A stretch of 8,450 nt of DNA, taken from NCBI GenBank assembly GCA_021828575.1, contig JAJZEL010000075.1, forward strand, positions 1 through 8,450. The letters are read 5' to 3'. This document shows positions 6,323 through 8,450 of the stretch, one piece after another. The notes below the pieces were generated by a model. It saw only the letters and a program-made list of their open reading frames with translations. It was not told where the DNA came from and did not search any database. How positions within the stretch are numbered: the stretch's first letter is position 1; every line of letters begins with the position of its first letter. The translations under genes were made by a program, and so were the position numbers. This stretch comes from Pseudomonadota bacterium (lineage in GTDB: Bacteria > Pseudomonadota > Gammaproteobacteria > Burkholderiales > Ferrovaceae).

Positions 6323-6819
6323 GTGGCCTGTATAACGTGTTGATTCTCTGCACTGGCAATTCAGCCCGGAGCATCATGGCCGAGGCCCTGTTCAATGTGC
6401 TCGGTGGGGGCAGGTTCAAGGCATACAGCGCAGGGAGTCACCCAGAAGGTCGGGTCAATCCGTTCGCCATCGAACAGGTCGCGGCCATCGGATACTCCAC
6501 AGAACACCTGCGCAGCAAATCCTGGGATGAGTTTGCCAGGCCAGGAGCGCCAGTCATGGATTTTGTCATTACGGTTTGTGACAAGGCGGCTGGAGAGATC
6601 TGTCCAGTGTGGCCCGGACAGCCGGTGTCTGCACATTGGGGGTTTGAAGATCCGGCAGCCGTGACTGGCGCTGATGAAATAAAACGCGCGGCGTTCAGGA
6701 AAATTTTCCTCCAGATACGTCGTCGCGTGAGCATTTTTGCCAGCCTGCCGCTGGAAAAACTGGACCGGATGGCCATCAAGCACGAAATGGATGCCATCGG
6801 CCACACACGAGCTGAGTAA
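6319..6819 (+). CDS. arsC: Arsenate reductase, low-molecular-weight phosphatase (thioredoxin) type
   Basis: A 166-residue cytoplasmic enzyme reducing arsenate to arsenite. Seen: the phosphatase-type P-loop CTGNSARS with Cys11 and Arg17, a redox pair Cys87 (TVCDKAAG) and Cys95 (ICPVWPG), and HWGFEDPA with Asp111 as the likely general acid. In the family the three cysteines relay a disulfide that is finally reduced by thioredoxin, or in some members by a glutathione/mycothiol system; which donor is used here is inferred. The Cys87-Cys95 gap is one residue longer than I recall for S. aureus ArsC but looks normal for proteobacterial members. GGAGG (6304-6308) precedes the ATG by 10 nt, and the start overlaps the arsR stop by 4 bp. 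acr3 begins 5 nt after its stop. Confidence 0.95.
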   Translation: MSGLYNVLILCTGNSARSIMAEALFNVLGGGRFKAYSAGSHPEGRVNPFAIEQVAAIGYSTEHLRSKSWDEFARPGAPVMDFVITVCDKAAGEICPVWPGQPVSAHWGFEDPAAVTGADEIKRAAFRKIFLQIRRRVSIFASLPLEKLDRMAIKHEMDAIGHTRAE

Positions 6820-6824
6820 CCTGA

Positions 6825-7862
6825 ATGAGCATATTTGAGCGCTATCTCTCGCTTTGGGTGACCTTGTGCATCGTGGCCGGGATTGCCTTGGGGCAGGAGG
6901 CCCCCCGTCTGTTCCATGCGATCGGGCAAATGACGATTGCCCAGGTTAACCTGCCTGTGGGTCTGCTCATCTGGGTCATGATCATTCCCATGCTGGTAAA
7001 AGTGGATTTTGGTGCCTTGCATGAAATTCGTCAGCATGTCCGGGGCTTTGCCGTCACACTGTTCGTGAATTGGCTGGTGAAGCCATTTTCCATGGCGTTC
7101 CTGGCATGGCTGTTCATCCGCCATTTTTTTGCGCCACTGCTGCCGGCGTCACAGATCGACAGTTACATCGCCGGGCTCATCCTGCTGGCGGCTGCTCCTT
7201 GCACGGCCATGGTGTTCGTATGGAGCCGTCTGACGCAAGGTGATCCACTGTTCACCCTGTCCCAGGTTGCCCTTAACGACACCATCATGATATTTGCTTT
7301 TGCCCCGCTGGTGGGCATGCTCCTGGGGTTGTCGGCCATCACCGTGCCTTGGGCAACGCTGTTTGCCTCGGTGGTGCTGTACATCGTGGTGCCTGTGATA
7401 CTTGCACAGGCGTGGCGAAAATACCTGATGACCAGCAGGGGGCAGAGGGGATTGGATGCCGCCATGCGGAGGGCTGGTTCATGGTCCGTGGTGGCCCTGC
7501 TGGCTACCCTGGTGCTGCTTTTCGCATTCCAGGGCGAAGCCATCATCAGGCAGCCCCTGATCATCGTCCTGTTGGCAGTGCCCATCCTGATCCAGGTCTT
7601 TTTCAACGCGTCTTTGGCTTACGGGCTCAACCGGGCGCTGGGGGAAAAACACAATGTGGCGTGTCCATCAGCCCTGATTGGTGCGTCCAATTTCTTCGAA
7701 CTGGCTGTGGCGGCTGCCATCAGCCTGTTTGGCTTCAATTCCGGAGCCGCTCTGGCCACTGTGGTGGGTGTGCTGATCGAAGTGCCCGTCATGCTGCTGG
7801 TGGTCCGGATCGTCAACCGTTCCCGTGGCTGGTACGAACGTGCCAATGGAGTGATGCAGTGA
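6825..7862 (+). CDS. acr3: Acr3 arsenite efflux permease
   Basis: A 345-residue inner-membrane protein that expels arsenite using the proton motive force. Seen: about ten hydrophobic segments, the first at about residues 8-24. The conserved AAAPCTAMVFVWS holds Cys126, QVALNDTIMIFAFAP lies at 147-161, and ATVVGVLIEVPVML has Glu319. The Cys and the Glu correspond to residues known to be essential in characterised Acr3 proteins. Length and motif order are those of a complete BART-superfamily Acr3, not ArsB. No arsA ATPase gene accompanies it. Only a weak GAG-containing sequence precedes the ATG, so translation is probably coupled to arsC, 5 nt upstream. The 3' end overlaps the second arsC by 4 bp. 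Confidence 0.96.
   Translation: MSIFERYLSLWVTLCIVAGIALGQEAPRLFHAIGQMTIAQVNLPVGLLIWVMIIPMLVKVDFGALHEIRQHVRGFAVTLFVNWLVKPFSMAFLAWLFIRHFFAPLLPASQIDSYIAGLILLAAAPCTAMVFVWSRLTQGDPLFTLSQVALNDTIMIFAFAPLVGMLLGLSAITVPWATLFASVVLYIVVPVILAQAWRKYLMTSRGQRGLDAAMRRAGSWSVVALLATLVLLFAFQGEAIIRQPLIIVLLAVPILIQVFFNASLAYGLNRALGEKHNVACPSALIGASNFFELAVAAAISLFGFNSGAALATVVGVLIEVPVMLLVVRIVNRSRGWYERANGVMQ
7848..7851 (+). promoter_or_regulatory. Ribosome binding site deciding the GTG start of the second arsC
   Basis: GGAG inside the end of acr3 sits 7 nt before the GTG at 7859. It supports a GTG start that overlaps the acr3 stop (GTGA). Confidence 0.7.
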
Positions 7863-8284
7863 ATCAGATCGTCATTTACCACAACCCGGCTTGTGGCACT
7901 TCACGCAACACGTTGGGGCTGATTCGAAACAGCGGAATTGAGCCACACATCATCCTCTATCTGGAAACGCCACCTGACAGAAGTGAACTGGTGGAACTGG
8001 TTTCTGCCATGGGCATTTCACCCCGTGATCTGCTGCGAAAAAAAGGCACGCCTTATGAGGTCCTGGGTCTGGACAACCCTGCATGGAGCGATGATGAACT
8101 CATCGGTTTCATGATGAGCCATCCTGTCCTTATCAACCGGCCCATCGTAAAAACACGCCTGGGCACGCGCCTGTGCCGGCCATCAGAAGTCGTGCTCGAA
8201 ATCCTGCCGCATGCACAGCAGAGTGCATTCAGCAAGGAGGATGGGGAAGTGGTCATTGATCAGGATGGGCGCCGGGTGGTGTAG
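7859..8284 (+). CDS. arsC: Arsenate reductase, R773/glutaredoxin type (ArsC/Spx fold)
   Basis: A 141-residue glutathione/glutaredoxin-dependent arsenate reductase, unrelated in fold to the other reductase of this operon. Seen: IYHNPACGTSRNT with catalytic Cys12, His8 and Arg16, then Arg60 (LLRKK), Arg94 (LINRPIV) and Arg107 (GTRLCRPSEV). All sit at the positions known for plasmid R773 ArsC, which has the same length. The C-terminal part (RPSEVVLEILPHAQ, AFSKEDGE) is also very like the enterobacterial proteins as I recall them, so a recent shared ancestry or transfer is plausible. The GTG start is chosen because it overlaps the acr3 stop by 4 bp, follows GGAG at 7 nt and gives the standard N-terminus. 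Reading upstream in this frame runs only through acr3 out of phase. It is the last gene of the operon. Confidence 0.95.
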   Translation: MNQIVIYHNPACGTSRNTLGLIRNSGIEPHIILYLETPPDRSELVELVSAMGISPRDLLRKKGTPYEVLGLDNPAWSDDELIGFMMSHPVLINRPIVKTRLGTRLCRPSEVVLEILPHAQQSAFSKEDGEVVIDQDGRRVV

Positions 8285-8297
8285 TCACCGCGCCTGA

Positions 8298-8320
8298 CAG
8301 ATTCGAGTCTGCGTTTCTTC
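8298..8320. terminator. Weak hairpin between convergent genes, possible terminator
   Basis: CAGAT-TCGA-GTCTG (8298-8311) can form a 5-bp stem, one pair being a T-G wobble, with a 4-nt loop. It is followed on the plus strand by cgtttcttc. It lies in the 34-bp gap between the convergent arsC and antiporter-like genes, where a terminator is expected. The stem is short and the T-run interrupted, so termination may be inefficient. Confidence 0.3.
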
Positions 8321-8450
8321 AATGGGCAATGGTTTTGTCTTGGCCAATCTCGCCGGATTTTTTGAGCGCATATTCCGTTGCGATCGGCCCAATGGATTCC
8401 AGGATAGCCACGGCGCCCAGGATGATGCTCGTCAATTCTTGAGAAAACAT
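8319..8450 (-). CDS. C-terminal fragment of a membrane protein, possibly a cation:proton antiporter
   Basis: Forty-three residues ending at a TGA (8321-8319), read leftward. The Met codon at 8450-8448 is the window edge, so this is probably an internal Met or simply the point where the gene is cut. Seen: a hydrophobic segment LTSIILGAVAILESIGPIA followed by a polar tail TEYALKKSGEIGQDKTIAH. The pattern AxxExIGPxAxxxALxxSGE resembles the last helix of CPA-type cation:proton antiporters, from memory, but the fragment is too short to be sure. It is convergent with arsC. Its operon and any relation to arsenic resistance cannot be judged from here. Confidence 0.5.
   Translation of the reverse strand: MFSQELTSIILGAVAILESIGPIATEYALKKSGEIGQDKTIAH

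Noticed and set aside
6438..7124. A 228-codon open frame on the minus strand
   Set aside because: Antisense across the arsC-acr3 junction, both of which are firmly identified; the translation has no family resemblance.
7349..7858. In-frame upstream extension of the second arsC by 170 codons
   Set aside because: This stretch is acr3 read out of phase; the true arsC start is the GTG at 7859, which gives the standard 141-residue length.
1..8450. Insertion sequences, attachment sites or CRISPR arrays
   Set aside because: No transposase or integrase coding, no terminal repeats with target duplications, and no regularly spaced repeats were seen.

Overview
The window looks like chromosomal or island DNA of a Gram-negative proteobacterium, most likely beta- or gammaproteobacterial. 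It carries a NodT/TolC-type outer-membrane factor, a periplasmic adaptor of the HlyD/YbhG type, PAS-GGDEF-EAL signalling and a proteobacterial-style arsenic operon. GC content is moderately high and similar across the genes. I cannot name the genus from the sequence. Nothing here resembles a CRISPR array, an insertion sequence, a tRNA or an rRNA.

Left part (1-2759, minus strand): three overlapping genes of a tripartite efflux/export system, transcribed right to left in the order outer-membrane factor, membrane-fusion protein, ABC ATPase. The ATPase is cut by the left edge after its Walker A motif, and ABC-2 type permease genes would be expected beyond it. The overlaps of 4 bp and 20 bp point to one operon.

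Centre (2864-5764, minus strand): one large gene for a 966-residue cyclic-di-GMP enzyme with four PAS/PAC sensor modules followed by GGDEF and EAL domains. Both catalytic motifs and the GGDEF inhibitory site are intact. A 104-bp gap separates its stop from the efflux operon. No clear terminator lies there, but a candidate extended -10 promoter does.

Divergent control region (5765-5977): 213 bp without a gene. It holds a candidate promoter for each direction and three perfect inverted repeats. One overlaps the arsR -10 and is a good ArsR operator candidate, one overlaps the cyclic-di-GMP gene promoter, and one lies in that gene's predicted leader.

Right part (5978-8284, plus strand): a tight arsenic-resistance operon of arsR (C-terminal Cys-Cys...Cys arsenite sensor of the Acidithiobacillus ferrooxidans ArsR type), arsC (low-molecular-weight-phosphatase/thioredoxin type), acr3 (arsenite efflux permease) and a second, unrelated arsC (R773/glutaredoxin type). 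Arsenate would be reduced by either enzyme and the resulting arsenite exported by Acr3, with ArsR releasing the promoter when it binds arsenite.

Right edge (8319-8450, minus strand): the C-terminal end of a convergent membrane protein, possibly a cation:proton antiporter. The most notable points are the pairing of two non-homologous arsenate reductases around one Acr3, and the compact, possibly leaderless arsR promoter. I found no convincing wholly new system; the genes are recognisable and mostly intact.
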